Notes under the pieces: model-generated
What the model was told of the DNA's origin: nothing
The model's database searches: none
Seen by the model: only the letters and a program-made list of their open reading frames with translations
Origin: Carya illinoinensis
Lineage: Eukaryota > Streptophyta > Magnoliopsida > Fagales > Juglandaceae
NCBI RefSeq assembly: GCF_018687715.1
Contig: NC_056755.1
Coordinates: 10,778,501-10,842,500 of the forward strand
Direction: 5' to 3'
Length of the DNA: 64,000 nt
Translations under genes and position numbers: made by a program
Part shown: positions 1 through 12,244 of the stretch, in pieces
Layout of the letters: each line of letters starts with the position of its first letter
Position numbering within the stretch: position 1 is the stretch's first letter

Positions 1-1354
1 GTGTGTGTGTGTGTGTATTATCATATATGTCATGCCATGCCAAGTTATCACATAATTGTCTGTTACATAGAATTTATTCTGTCATCAGTTTTTATCTGTT
101 ACATAATATATTCTGTCATATATATGAAAACTGTTACATAATATATTCTGTTATGTATTGCTATACATTACAAGTACGCCATGTTAAGTATGCCATCTAT
201 TACATGTATGTCAAGTCATGTAATATTCACTGTTGCAAGTATGTCATATTAAATATGTTGTCTATTATATGTCATGTTACAAAATGTTTCTATCTCAAGT
301 TGGTCGTGTCTTTCAAGTTATGTTCATGTCACGTTATGTTACGTCAGAGCTTCAGTCCTTTCGTATTCCAATCATGTTTCATCTTGAGTTACATACAGTT
401 TCGTGGGGCCCACAACAACTGTGGCACACGAAGTATGGGGTCACAGCAATTGTGACGCATACACTACATGAGACACAACAATTGTGACAAGTAGAATATA
501 TGGGGCCGCAACAACTGTGGAGTATGTATTTAACTGTATTGTGACACGTAGAATACATGAGGCCACAACAACTGTGGAGTATGTATTTAACTGCATTATG
601 ACGTGTAGAATATATGGGGCCACAACAACTGTGGAGTATGTATTTACACGTAGAATACATGGGGCCACAACAACTGTGGAGTATGTATTTTTCATGTTAA
701 GTCAAGTTTCAGATCAAGTTCATTTTAAGTCAAGTTCAGTTCACGTTTCAATTTAAGTTATATCAATTATGATATATTGTATGTCAAGTTATGCTTCAAT
801 TACTTATGAATTTGATTATGCATTCATGCTTTTACTGTCATCCATGCATCATTAGCCTGTGTGGAAGTTTGTTTTGTTAACTTACTGAGATTTGTAATCA
901 AATCTCACTGTGGTAATCCCAACTACAATTTTCCCGAATGGTAGATCTTGTTACAGGACCTGAAGGAAGATCAGGCAGGAGCTGACCAACTAGACACAGT
1001 CGACTGAACGACGGTGCGTCGTTCATGTTAATATAGTAGTTAAATTACTACTTGTACGATGGAGTGGCATCTCCAGTACTTTTTGGATCATAACTATTTT
1101 GGACTAGTGCTGTGATCTTAGTTATTCATTGGATCTTTATATATGAAGTATGTTTTAAGTATTTGAGATATTTTCAATTTGGTGCATAGTATTACTAAAG
1201 AAAAAATTTATCTGCTGCGAATATTGCATAATGTTAGATGCATGTTGGGAATATTGCATCTTATATGTCATGAACGGGGGCGGGTAATCTTGTGTTGCAT
1301 GTCTTGACGCTTCAAATGTCCGTCCGATCCCAAACGGAATTTGGGGGCGTCACA
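1..1354 (+). mobile_element. Probable Gypsy-type LTR remnant (5' part missing)
   Basis: The stretch has no credible coding region. It carries short degenerate repeats (a 'ctgttacataatatattctg' type motif near 65-160), a minisatellite, and then a unique block ending in gggggcgtcaca at 1343-1354. That end is followed by gtagcagag, which resembles a degraded primer-binding site for initiator tRNA-Met (usual plant form tggtatcagag). Many plant Gypsy LTRs end in ...gtcaca or ...gtgaca, so an LTR end at 1354 is plausible. The partner LTR is not in the window and the left end is cut by the window edge, so the assignment is an inference. Confidence 0.35.
491..692. repeat. Four-copy 57-bp minisatellite
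   Basis: Four direct copies begin with gtagaata at 491, 548, 605 and 650. The first two spacings are 57 bp and the third is 45 bp because 12 bases are missing. Each copy contains ccacaacaactgtgg or a near variant, a short inverted repeat (CCACA/TGTGG) able to form a small hairpin. More degenerate relatives extend left to about 400. Apparent reading frames here are repeats of one peptide and are not genes. Confidence 0.85.
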
Positions 1355-2689
1355 GTAGCAGAGTTCATGCATGTAAGCATATCGGTTGAATAAGAAGCTT
1401 GAGTCTTGGAGGTTGGGAGTTCCTTGAAAATTCCCAGTTCAGATTCTTCATGGAATCTGGAGTTTAAACCATTTGTGTGTTGCGCTATTCTCTACTACTT
1501 TTTAGTCTTGTGTGTTGTGAGTAGTTAATCATCGGAAGAAATCTGAAGTCTGGGTGATAATCAGCAGTTCTTGATTACATCATGCAGTTGCCACTCCATC
1601 GAGAAAACCTTCAAGGAACGTCAAAGGCCAATAACAAAAAGCGGATTATACAGAATATGTGAAGCGATAAAACAAAAAAGTAGAAGAAAAAGCAAGACAA
1701 TGAGTTGGATAACCTCGTGATCATAATTTAGGTATATATTGAGTATCTTTTGATAGCTTGTTTTTATTTTCCTGGATTTGGTCGGTAAGTTGTTTTTTGA
1801 TTGAAGGAGATTTCATTGATATGCAAGTTTTTGAAATTCAATAACAGGACATCTTTCATTATATTTGTTGATTTTTCTGGATTTGGTCTACAGATATATA
1901 TGCAGAGTATCTCTTTGAGTATTTCTTTGATGGATACTTGTGATCAATGTTTTACACACTTATCTCTTTGAGTGTGTGTGTATATATATATGTTAAATAC
2001 GAGATCTTGTTTACATATTATTTGCTTGGTTTGTAATTGTAGAGCATAGATCTGATTTATGTTAAATACGAGATCCCGTTATAATTGAATCAATCAATAA
2101 CTTGGAGACCACCGCTATAACACAGAAATCAAGAAATCTGTAGCGATTGATCAGAAAGTCGATCGGTTTCGACGATTAGAAGGGTATAGAAGCGGTCCAA
2201 CAATTATTAGTAGGATTAAAAAAAATGGAGTTGACGGCTTAATGCTTGCCAGAGAGAGTTCTATGCCCTTAGGATAAAGACTCAAATTATCTTCCTTTTA
2301 TTGCTTGCACCTACCAGAATTGGCACATCTCTACGGGCGAGCCGTTTAGATCTTTCTCTCTCTTTATTTATTTATTTATCAATTACTGCAAATTTTTAAA
2401 AACCAAAGGGACAAACACATGTATAAGAATTTAAAAGAGACGTGATATATTAGGATTTGAAACCACAATCTTATTATTAAGGAATTTGAAAGAGTGAAGT
2501 GGGTTTGACATTAAACAATAAGGAATTTAATTATATAAAAAAGATATAAGAGGAAATTCATTAATCACGTGTTTTTTTTTTTAAAATATGAACAATATAA
2601 TTTTAAAATACAAATAAAAGGTTAAGTTAATATAATTACCAGTACAAAACTAATAAATGTTTGGCGAATAATTATACGTTAATTACTAG
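1355..2689. other. Non-coding stretch, no gene recognised
   Basis: No long reading frame and no family similarity could be recognised. If 1-1354 is an LTR, the first few hundred bases would be its leader. The phrase gttaaatacgagatc occurs twice (about 1993 and 2059). A short (ta)n run lies at 1980-1992. The right part grades into the AT-rich subterminal region of the CACTA element. Confidence 0.4.
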
Positions 2690-3270
2690 GGTAATAATAT
2701 TAATGCCGGAAAAATTTCTGTCTTACCGGAACAACAAATAAGCATTGGAAATAATTTATATTTATTGGCACATACAAAAATGCTGGATATGTAAATGCAG
2801 GTAAAACTTATTATTTACTAGCGCAAAATTAATAAATTAGCGGCGATTTTATAAATGCCGTAACAATTATATATTTTTACTGGCACAACAATGTAAAGGC
2901 CAACAAAATTTCTAATTTAGCGGCAGGAAAAATAAGTGCCGACACTAATATATATTTACCAGTGCATACAAAAACACTGGAAATGTCAACGCCCGAAAAC
3001 TTATTATTTACTGGCATAAAATTAATAAATTAGCGGTGATTTTATAAATGCCAGAACAATTATATATTTTTGCTAGTGTTGCAACAATATAAATGCAGGC
3101 AAAACTTCTTATTTATTGGCACAAAAAATAAGCGCCACCAATAATATATATTTAGCGGCGCATACAAAAATATCGAAAATATAAAAGTCAGTAAATTGTT
3201 TTTTTTTTTCTTTTTTTCAACAAAAATGTCAAAAATATAAATGCCGGTAAATTGGTTTGTTTTTTTTTTT
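2690..3270. repeat. CACTA subterminal repeat array, period about 190 bp
   Basis: Blocks built from short motifs such as agcggcgattttataaatgc and acttattatttactggc recur about 190 bp apart (for example near 2808 and 2998), with partial units on either side. Alternating gccgg-like and AT-rich words placed just outside a transposase remnant are typical of subterminal repeats that CACTA transposases bind. A poly(T) tract near 3200-3275 closes the array. Confidence 0.65.
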
Positions 3271-3284
3271 TTTTCATAGTGACG

Positions 3285-4545
3285 GCAAATCATATCCAAT
3301 ACCATTTGAGCCCCTACATGGTTTGAAGACATCAATGAAGATGTATAGTCAGAGTTTGGTGGTGATGGTTACGATGACGGTATGGAGCAAATGCTAAGTG
3401 AAATTGGTGCGGGAATGTTAATGGATGAAGTTGATACAGACACATCAAATTCAAATAATGCAGGTCATAACACTTTTACATTCTTATGGAATGATTTACA
3501 ATGTGAGTTATATCTAGGATGTAGAAGGCCTAGTAAGTTGTCATTTACAATTAGACTACACATAAAATCCATGTGCCGATTATCAATTAAGGCGATCAAT
3601 ATATTACTTGAGTTGTTTAAAGGGGCACTTCTATATATAAGACAATATTATACCTCGCAACTTCTATGAAGCAAAACAATTGAAGTGAGGACTCGAGTTT
3701 GATTACAACGTAATACATGCATGTAAGAATGACTGTTTTATTTTGGCGAGAGAATGAGCAATTGAACTAGTGTCCCATTTCCCATAAATCAAGATGGATA
3801 TCTGAGAAGAAAAATGTGCCACAAAAGATCGTACGCCACTTTCCATTGATACATACATTACAATGGTTATTTATGTCATGTGTAACGGCTATTGACATGA
3901 CATAACACTCATCATCTAGAGTTAGGAATGATAGTGTCTTGTCACATCCTTCTGATTCTCAGGTTTGGAAGGAATTTGATTTGGAATACTCATGATTTGC
4001 TGAAGAACCTCGTAATGTGCAACTTGAGTTTAATCCATTTGGGAACATGAGTAGTACTAGTCATAGTACTTAGCCAGTTGTACTTATACTGTATAATCTA
4101 CCACCGTGGAAGTGTATGAATAATCCATATTTTATGATGAGTTTGCTCATTCCAGGTTCAAGATTACCAGTAAATGATAAAGATGTACATTTACTGCCAC
4201 TGATTGTAGAATTGAAAGACTTGTGGGAGAATGGGATCCACACATTTGATTCATTAACAGGTAAGCCATTCAAGATGCATGCTGCCGTATTATGGACAAT
4301 AAATGATTTTTCCTCTTATAGAAACTTGTTAGGTTGAAGTATTAAGGGAAAAATGACAGTCTGACTTATAACAAACATACCCAATCTGAATGGCTTACGT
4401 ATGGGAGGAAACTATGTTTCATGGGTTATCATCGATTTTTACCTGTGACCATAGATGGCGTGGAAATTTTAGTATGTTTGATGACACTGTTGAATGGGGG
4501 AACCCTCCACCATATTTATTTGGCCAAGATGTTTTCAAACGATAA
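3285..4545 (+). pseudogene. CACTA (En/Spm) tnp2-like transposase, degraded
   Basis: The conceptual product resembles plant TNP2/Transposase_21 proteins. About 3382-3669 encodes an acidic segment followed by LYLGCRRPSKLSF, which matches the 'LYPGC..FSKLSF' region, and a leucine-rich LLELFKGA segment. About 4090-4337 encodes LPPWKCMNNPYFMMSLLIPG and LKDLWENGIHTFD followed by MHAAVLWTINDFSSY, all hallmarks of the family core. A frame-shifted tail near 4480-4530 resembles the VEWGNPPPYL motif. Stops and frame changes occur throughout, so it cannot encode an active transposase. In a functional element it would cut and paste elements ending in CACTA. No matching terminal repeat was found on the right. 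Confidence 0.75.
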
Positions 4546-4866
4546 TGTTTTCAAAATCAATGTTTTAGTAACAATAAATGTTTTTAAAAATCATCTCTTC
4601 TAAAATGGTCAAGTTTAGGAAAAAAAAAAATGGATATGTCAATGGTGACATTTTTGTGGAGTTTAAATTATAACAAATATGAGTATAGGAGAAAATATAG
4701 ATAATTGAACGAATAGTTTATTTTGTTCTAATAAAATATTTATAAAAAAATATTTAGGAATGAATAGTAACTCTCAATATTTAAGAATCTATTTTTCATA
4801 TGTCAACTTTTTCTCCAATAATAATCAGCCAACCATAGAACCCTTTTATTTTTTTTTGTTAAAACC
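4546..4866. other. Short AT-rich non-coding stretch
   Basis: AT-rich sequence with an A-run at 4620-4630 and no recognisable gene. It lies between the transposase remnant and a MITE-like repeat. Confidence 0.5.
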
Positions 4867-5077
4867 TAGTCCTCGTTTGTTTATACAAACATTCGCAATT
4901 CATCTAACTAATTATCACAATTTTATCAAACTTCCACACAAAATGCAATAAACAATTTCAACATTTTCAAATTCTAAAATAAAAATTATACTAAAATATA
5001 ATATTCTAATAATATTTTATTCAACTTTCAATTTTTATCTTATCTCATTTCATCTGTGTAACTAAATGAGGCCTTAA
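4867..5077. repeat. AT-rich MITE-like repeat (family copy 1)
   Basis: About 210 bp. It opens near gtcctcgtttgtttatac and closes with an imperfect inverted counterpart, gtgtaactaaatgaggcc. The interior (cacaaaatgcaataaacaat..., then aataatattttattcaac) recurs at about 18175-18310, 38985-39130, 40790-40950 and 40980-41160. The shared interior and imperfect terminal inverted repeats fit a dispersed non-autonomous DNA element. Confidence 0.6.
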
Positions 5078-5407
5078 ATCTCTTAATTTTAATCAATAAG
5101 CTATGGGAATGCTCTAAAACCTTGATGTTGACAAGAAAAGAGAGTAGGGTATTGTGTTTACTCATGTCTCTGCTGTCCCTCATCTCCTCGCTATCATGGC
5201 ATTCTGATGGAAGTCATTTTCAATGTGAATCACATAAACTACATGAAACACCCATACGGGCAAGGCTTTCTTGTCCCCGCAACAATCAACCACTACTCTT
5301 TCGCTAGAGTCTCTCTACACTACTGTGTTTTAACTCCCCTTTCATGAAACTAACAAAAGTCTTCAGTTGAAAAATGCATCCCAGAACACCAATAACCAAT
5401 AGAAACA

Positions 5408-7152
5408 ATGGACTTGGAATCCCTTATCACTCAGATAGAAGCTCTATCATGGCAAGAACTTCCCCTCAACAAGTTTGCTATCCACTCAAGCATCAAGGCA
5501 GCCTAGAACTTCATCCAAAAATTCCTCATTAAAGATCTGGAACCCAACCTTTTCCTATTTACTTTCCACTCTCCACAAGACAAGCTTAGAGTGCTTAACC
5601 AAGCACCATGGAACTTCAAAGGTCATATCCTAATCCTAAAGCCATGGTCTTTAGGTTCTACTTTACAAGAAATCTTCCTTAATCACTCCATTTTCAATCT
5701 CCAAATCCATGGTTTACCTCTGGACCACATGACCCTAAAGAATGCTACAAACATAGGGAAAGCTGTTGGCAACTTGTTGAGGGTTGAAGAAGACCCAATT
5801 TTTGACATAGCATGCAAAAAAGTATATCAGAATAAAAGTCAAAATTAATGTCACTAATCCTTTACGACAAGGTTTCATATTACCAAGAGTTGGTAATCAA
5901 GAGACTTGGATCTCCTTTAAATAGAAGAGGTTATCTGATTTCTGCTATGCATGTGGAAGATTGGGTCACTCCCAAATCTTCTGTAACTACCAAAATACCC
6001 CACCCACGAGCCCTCTAACCACTCAGACATTTCATCAAACATCAGACATGCATGAATCAAATGAGCTCAATCTAATTCCTCTCAACCAAGCTACCGAGCC
6101 ATAGACATGGAAATCAAAAGGGAAGGAAATCCTAATAGAAAACAACCAACAACAAAGGACAATCCACCTCTCGGTTCTCAATCCAAAAGAGCATACCTCT
6201 ATGGGCAACACACAAGGGTAGCCGGAGCTTCATAGCTTCTTTCCATCACCGGCATTCTCCTCTGTGCAAGCTCCAACTGCGGTGCCCCAAGAACATAAAT
6301 TACTGTTCAATTACAGTGCAACACCAACATTCAATTCAGCACCAACCAACCTCACTCAGTTCAGTGATGAATTCAATTACTTCGCTGTTAGGCCATCACT
6401 CGATTCAACTCTATAGAACTCAATAGTCAGATAAAATTTATCCCTCTCACCAGTTGGAACAAAGATTATTTTGACTGATAAGAAGACAACAGTGCATCAG
6501 GTGGAATTTATCTCACAAACCGCAGGAGTGTCAGCTAGGAGATACACCCTAGGAAAAGTACAATGGCGACATATGTATTTGACAATGCAAGGCTTTAAAG
6601 CATAGCAAGCCAAACAAGGGCCAAATCAACTGCAACCCATATATGTGAGCCCAACTCTTTCATTTCATCTTTGTTAGACAAGGCACACTCTTCTTAGACA
6701 AACCAATTGAAAACATCTTCTCCCTAAGGCCAACTACCACCAGTCCATCAAGCCCAACTATTCTTTCAAGCCCCTTAGTCCCACTAGTCACCCCCGAAAT
6801 ACTCAGCACCCGAAGCCTCTCAAGCCCCTCAAGCCCAGATATTTCCTCAGCCCTCAGCCAAATAGATTCAAGCCTTGTCCCACATAACCTAGCCTCACCC
6901 AGACCAATTAGTCCCAAGCAACCAATGTCAAAGAGGCCAAGTATCTCAGCTCCCTCAAATGACCTCCAGCCGCTGAAGAAAAAGATGCAAATGACTTATA
7001 AGCCTGAAACGCCCTACAAAGATAAGGACACAACCAAAGATCATCACCCAGATGATGCAACATTGGCTCTTACCTTACTAGAAATGCAGTCAGGCTCATT
7101 GGGCAAATTAAAAAAAATTGAAAGAGAAGGTCTATATGTCACCTTACAGTAG
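5408..7152 (+). pseudogene. LINE ORF1 (nucleic-acid binding protein), broken
   Basis: The reading frame starts at ATG 5408 (MDLESLITQIEALSW...). A TAG near 5501 interrupts it, and it then continues in frame to 5848 through a DUF4283-like region (WNFKGHILILKPW..., IHGLPLDHMTLKNA). After a frame change, a CCHC-type knuckle is readable near 5955-5995 as CYACGRLGHSQIFC, with spacing C-x2-C-x4-H-x4-C. The remainder to about 7152 is proline/serine-rich linker in several frames. ORF1 proteins of plant L1 elements bind element RNA to form the retrotransposition particle. This copy is dead from at least one stop and one frameshift. Confidence 0.7.
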
Positions 7153-7224
7153 GCCTTTGTCACCATCACCAGGAAAGTCCATAAAAGCTAGAGAGGCAAG
7201 CTTCAAAATGCCTCCCCCATCTAA

Positions 7225-10200
7225 ATGAAGACACTGATTTGGAATTGCAGGGGTGTAGCCCGACCCATGGTAATTAGAAGTTTAAAGGGCTAATATTAGG
7301 AAAAATAACCCAGATGTTATCTTTTTGTCAGAAACCTTGATGTTGGTAAAGTGCACCTTATCTATTGTAAATAGCTTAGGTTTCCACCAGTTTGTTAGCC
7401 ATCCAGCTTCTTGTAAAAAAGGGGGCCTCCTACTTTTGTGGCGTCTGGGTGTACAAATAAAACCTTTTCATATTAATATGAATGCAATTTTAGGTATAAT
7501 TTACTCAGATCCTCCACATCAACCTTGGTTAATTACATATGTCAATGCATCGGCTCAATGGAAATTCAAAGCAAACTTCTGGAGCTACTTGGATTCAATG
7601 CATCAAGCATTCTCAGGTCCTTGGATTTGTATGAGAAATTTTAATGACCTTCTTAACCAATCAGAGAAATATGGAGGGCGCCCAATCCCCTCACATTCAA
7701 CTGGTGGCCTTAAATCTCTAATGGAAAAACATGGACTTATTGACATTGGATACACAGATCCAAAATTCACTTGGTCAAATAACAGACATGGCAATGCCCT
7801 TATCAGAGAAATATTAGATCGTACAATAGCTAATAAAAAATGGCGCCTACTTTTTCCGGATGTAGCATTGCACCATTTAGCTTCCTTGGCTTCAGACCAT
7901 CACCCACTCCTGCTACACACAACAACAACTCAACAAAGAGTCTCATCATTCAAGTTTTAAGAGTTCTAGATTCATGAACCACTCAGCCAGATCATAATCA
8001 GAGAAGCTTGGAGCAAACAATTTAGGGGCAACTCGGCTTACATACTATGCAAAAAAATAAAATCCACAAAGGAAGCCCTCAAGCTATGGAACAAAACTCA
8101 CTTGGGAAGAATTTAGACCAATATTCAGAAAACAGAAAGTGAACTACTAGAAATTCAGAGTAGTCCAACAAGTGTTTACAATCAAGAGAGAGAGAGAGAG
8201 AGAAGCTTCTTCGATTCAACCTCCAAAAAAAAAAAAAATGAAGAATGAGGAAATCTTATGGCATCAGAAATCAAGAATTGCTTGGCTTAGATCCTTGGAC
8301 CTCAACACAAAATTTTTTCATCTATCAGCAACAATCCAAAGAAGAAGCAATGTGATAGACTCCATCAAACTGGGACTAGGTAATTGGACAATGGATCCCA
8401 CTATTATTGAATCATCTTTTATTAATTACTTTAGGTCCATTTACACTTCCTCAAATCCACAAATTTTGAAGCAGCTAGAAAATTTATTTGAGAAGCAGAT
8501 CTCAGATCAAGACAATGAATTACTTAGTGCTATGCCAAGTGAGGAATAAATTTCCAGTGCTTTGAAACAAATCTCAAATCATAAAGCACGGGGCTCAAAT
8601 GGAATGACAACAGTTTTCTATAGACATTACTAGAGTATAATAAAAAGGAGGTCATTGCAGTGATTCAAAATTTTTTCAGAAGTGGAAAACTCTTGAAGCA
8701 AATGAATCATACTAATATAGCCCTCATCCCAACAATCTAGAACCCAAGTGGCTCGAGCCAATATCGCTCAATCAGCCTCATGAATATCATTTATAAAATC
8801 ATCATAAAAAGTTTGGTAAACTGTTTCAAATCCACTCAAGCCAACATCATCTCCCATCTTTAAACAACTTTTGTTCCTAGCCACAACATAAAAGAGAACA
8901 TGATAATAGCCCATGAACTGTTCCACCACCTCAAGAGGAAAACAGGGGAAAGAGGTTTAATGGCCATAAATCTCGATATGGAAAAAGCTTTCGATCTTGT
9001 TGAATGACATTTCCTTTTTACAGTGATGAAAGTATTGGGTTACAACAAAAAATGGATTAATCTGATCAAAGAATGCATCACATTAATGGCAACTTTCTCC
9101 ATCCTAATAAATGGCTCACCAAGTGGTTTCTTTAAGCCACCGAGGGGATTAAGACAAGGAGACCCGATTGCACCTTTCCTCTTCATACTGATCATAGAGG
9201 CATTATCAAGAATTTTATTAAAAGCTGAAACCCAAGGAATTCTTGAAGGAATAAGACTCAACAAAAATAGCACATCAATATCTCATCTACTCTTTGCAAC
9301 GACACCATCATCTTTACGAAGGCAAGTTAAAGGAATGCCCAAGTAATTTCTGACAGTTTGGAGAAATATCAACAGTGGTCAGGGCAAAGAATCAACTTGA
9401 ACAAGTCCAATCCATATTCATCGTGAGAAACACTAACTTAGCATCCAAAACCATAGTCTCTCAGTGGCTTCCATATAAAGCCTCCTCTTCGTGAATGAAA
9501 TACCTTGGTCTCCCTACCTCTTTCAACAAAGCAAAAAAAGAGAACTACAATGAATTGTTGGATAGATTTGAAAAAAAGATTGGATGGTTGGAAATTGAAA
9601 TTATTATTACAAGTAGGAATAACTATGCTAATCAAAATGGTAGCCAGTACCATTCCATCTTATTACATGTCTTACTTTTAGCTACCAAAATTAGTATGCA
9701 AGGTACTCAACTTCAACTTCAAAAATTTTTGGTGGCGCTTTCCAAAATACAAAACTCATAATCTGACTCTAAAGTCATGGAAATTTATTTGCCAACCAAA
9801 AAATCTAGAGGACTCGGCCTCATGCTAATGAAAAATATGAATCTAGCACTATTAGTAAAGATAGGATGGGAAATGAGTAATAACAACATGACATTATGGC
9901 ACTGCATTCTTTCGGCAAAATACCTTAAAACCTCGGGTTTTTGGAGCACAAAGTCAAAGTCGTCACATTCATGGCTATGGAAAGGAATGCTACAAAAAAG
10001 AGACCTTCCCAAGAAAGGAAGATGCTTCCAAATCAACAATGGACTTTCGACTAATGCTTGGTTAGAACCATGGATTCCTACAAAGGAAAATTTCAAGCCA
10101 AAGCCGATCCAATCAATGAATCAAGTTCACCCCTCTCTTAAAGTATATGATTTGCTCATTGAAAACCCAAGATCTTGGGATATTACAAAAATGAAAAATT

Positions 10201-10600
10201 TTTTTGACCATAAAAGCATCATGGAAATTCAAGAAATACCTTTGCCAATCAACTCCTTGAGACAAGATAAACTCATATCGTTCCCGAATCACAATGGCAC
10301 AGTCAAAACAACTTACCATATAGCAGTTAATGATCAATGCATGGTCTAGAAAAAATTTCCCATTGTCTTTTTTCAAGTCCATACGGAGTCTAAAAATTCA
10401 TGATCGCCATAAGTTGATACTATGAAGATTGCTTTGGAATATTCCCCCTACCAAAAAAAGATTGAGCTTTGTCATCCCCCAACTTGGAACAGAAGAGTGT
10501 CCACTGTGTAATGAAGCTGTAGAAACCCTACTTCACCTCTTCATAAAATATCCCATTAATTGGATTTTATGGCAACAAAGCTCTTGGCCGTTAAATCTCC
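7225..10600 (+). pseudogene. LINE ORF2 (endonuclease, reverse transcriptase), broken
   Basis: The start at 7225 reads MKTLIWNCRGVARP, the usual opening of the AP-type endonuclease, and shifts frame near 7290. The open part 7325-7960 contains FLSETL (shifted), a degenerate RNFNDLLNQSEKYGG in place of the GDFN motif, and ends with the conserved SDHHPLLL. The reverse transcriptase follows: LDMEKAFDLVE near 8970, GLRQGDPIAPFLF near 9150, and the catalytic FADD box near 9296, where one base is missing so that it reads FATT. The zf-RVT region (CPLCNEAVETLLHLF) lies near 10500. A (ga)n run and an A-run interrupt the frame at 8185-8240. It would nick target DNA and reverse-transcribe element RNA if intact. 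Confidence 0.75.
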
Positions 10601-10648
10601 CACACTATATAAGACTCTTGGCCGTTAAATCTCCCACACTATATAAGA
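10581..10648. repeat. 34-bp perfect tandem duplication
   Basis: The 34-bp unit starting ctcttggccgttaaatctcc occurs twice in direct succession (10581 and 10615). It sits at the broken 3' end of the plus-strand LINE, next to the inverted LINE fragment, and may mark the repair junction. Confidence 0.9.
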
Positions 10649-10659
10649 CTGGATAAACT

Positions 10660-12190
10660 AGTATTGCGAGTGATGAATATTGTGGACTTACTGTGATTAA
10701 TCCTCTGACCTGACCAAACTTGATATTTTTCCAAACATTCTGAAATTTCTTGGGCATTCCTTTCATTCGCTTTCTCAAAAATGATGATATCATCAGCAAA
10801 TAACAAGTGCGAAATTGAGGGACCATTATCATTTAAGCGAATTCCTGCAAAAGTTCCTTAAACTTTCGCTTGAACAATCAATTTGGATAACACTTCAGTA
10901 ACATTATAAAGGAAAATGGTGAAATGGGGTTACCTTGTCTGAGGCCTCTTTATGGATTAAAAAAATCTTGTGGTGTTCCATTAATAAGGATTGAGAAATA
11001 GGTGGTGGTGACACATTCTTTTACCAATTTGATACCAAGTTTGATTGCCATAGTCCTCCCTTTCGAGTATTTTTTTTTTTTTCTTGAGGTGATGGAAAAT
11101 TTTATGAGCAATCATTATATTTTCTTTAAAGGTGTGACCAGGAACAAAAGTTGTTTGGAGTGGGGAAATGATATGAGGAAGAGCATATTTAAGTCAGTTT
11201 TTCAAAATTGTGGAGATGATATTGGTTAACCTGATTGGGTGATAGTGTTGAGGAGCACTTGGATTGGAAATCTTTACGATCTAAGTAATATTTTTGTGAT
11301 TAATTTGTTTCAAGAGTTTTCCATGAAGGAAGAAATTTTGTCGGGTGCCAATTACTTCCTTTTTATGATGGCCCAATAATGTAAAAGAGACTAGTCATCT
11401 CTTCTAGCCCCGGGCCTTTGTGCAATGGGATTTGTTGTTGTAGCAATTTCAAATTCATTTGGAATAACATAGATGAATGTATTTTCAAGATCAGTGATTT
11501 GCCTCTCAAGAGATTTTCAAGAATGGATAGTGTTGTGGATGAGTATGTGGACCGATAATGATTAATAAAAGAAGATTTAGTAAGAGCTTGGTCTATAGTC
11601 CAATTACCTAGTCCCATTGAGGGAGTCTATTGCATTTCTGTGCCTCCAGATGGTTGTTGAAAGATGGTAAAATTTTGTTTTGAGATCTATTGAAGTTAAC
11701 TAAGAAATTCAGGATTTTTTATGCCAAAGAACTTCATAATAAGAGTTTGGTCTATAGCCCAATTATCTGGTCCCATTGAGAGAGTCTATTGCATTTTTGT
11801 GCCTTCAGATGGTTGTTGAAAGATGGTAAAATTTGTGTTGAGATCCATTGAAGTTAACAAGGAAATTTGGGATTTTTTATGCCAAAGAACTTCCTCATGC
11901 CTAATTGTTCTTGAAGGCTGAGTTGGAGTTGTTCTTTTTCTTACTTGGTATTGAGAAAGATAGGTTAAGACTTTGAATCTCGAGCAAATATTTTTCTATT
12001 TCTTGAATGTTGACTTGAACCTTCCCAAACTGAGCTTCATTCCAATGTTTGAGAGCTTCTTTGGTGGACTTGATATTTTTGCATACCAAGCATTTTCCTC
12101 CATCTAAGAATTGACAAACGCCGCATCTATTTCTTCCTCCTCCACGCTTTATGTGATCGCTACTGCATGCTATAATAATGGACATTATGA
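10660..12190 (-). pseudogene. LINE ORF2 fragment, inverted copy of the same family
   Basis: Read on the minus strand from about 12190 to 10660, this covers the segment between endonuclease and reverse transcriptase (ALKHWNEAQFGKVQ, near 12050) and then the reverse transcriptase. GLRQG is readable near 10940, and an intact catalytic box, LLFADDIIIFEKAN, near 10780-10810. It ends shortly after the palm domain, so the 3' part of the element is missing. It is closely related to 58843-60500. It duplicates the region found in the plus-strand LINE to its left and is therefore a separate copy and not a twin-priming inversion. Several frameshifts make it inactive. Confidence 0.75.
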
Positions 12191-12244
12191 TAATTATTAT
12201 TTTGTTTACTAGTCCAGGATTTTTCTTTTTAGCTTTCTAGTGAA

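Larger units (their letters stand above)
5078..10655 (+). mobile_element. LINE (plant L1-type), plus-strand copy, inactive
   Basis: The order of parts is that of a plant non-LTR retrotransposon: ORF1 with a DUF4283-like start and a CCHC knuckle (from 5408), an endonuclease domain (7225-7960), a reverse transcriptase (about 8000-9700) and a zf-RVT cysteine region (10429-10600). No RNase H domain and no poly(A) tail are seen, so the 3' end is missing. It abuts an inverted fragment of the same family at about 10660. Stops and frameshifts are frequent. The 5' boundary is not sharply defined. Confidence 0.8.

Noticed and set aside
400..692. CRISPR-like direct repeats
   Set aside because: Only four degenerate copies with similar, non-unique spacers in plant nuclear DNA; this is a minisatellite.
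10660..12190. 5' inversion of a single LINE by twin priming
   Set aside because: The inverted part repeats the reverse transcriptase region already present in the plus-strand element, so two copies are involved.
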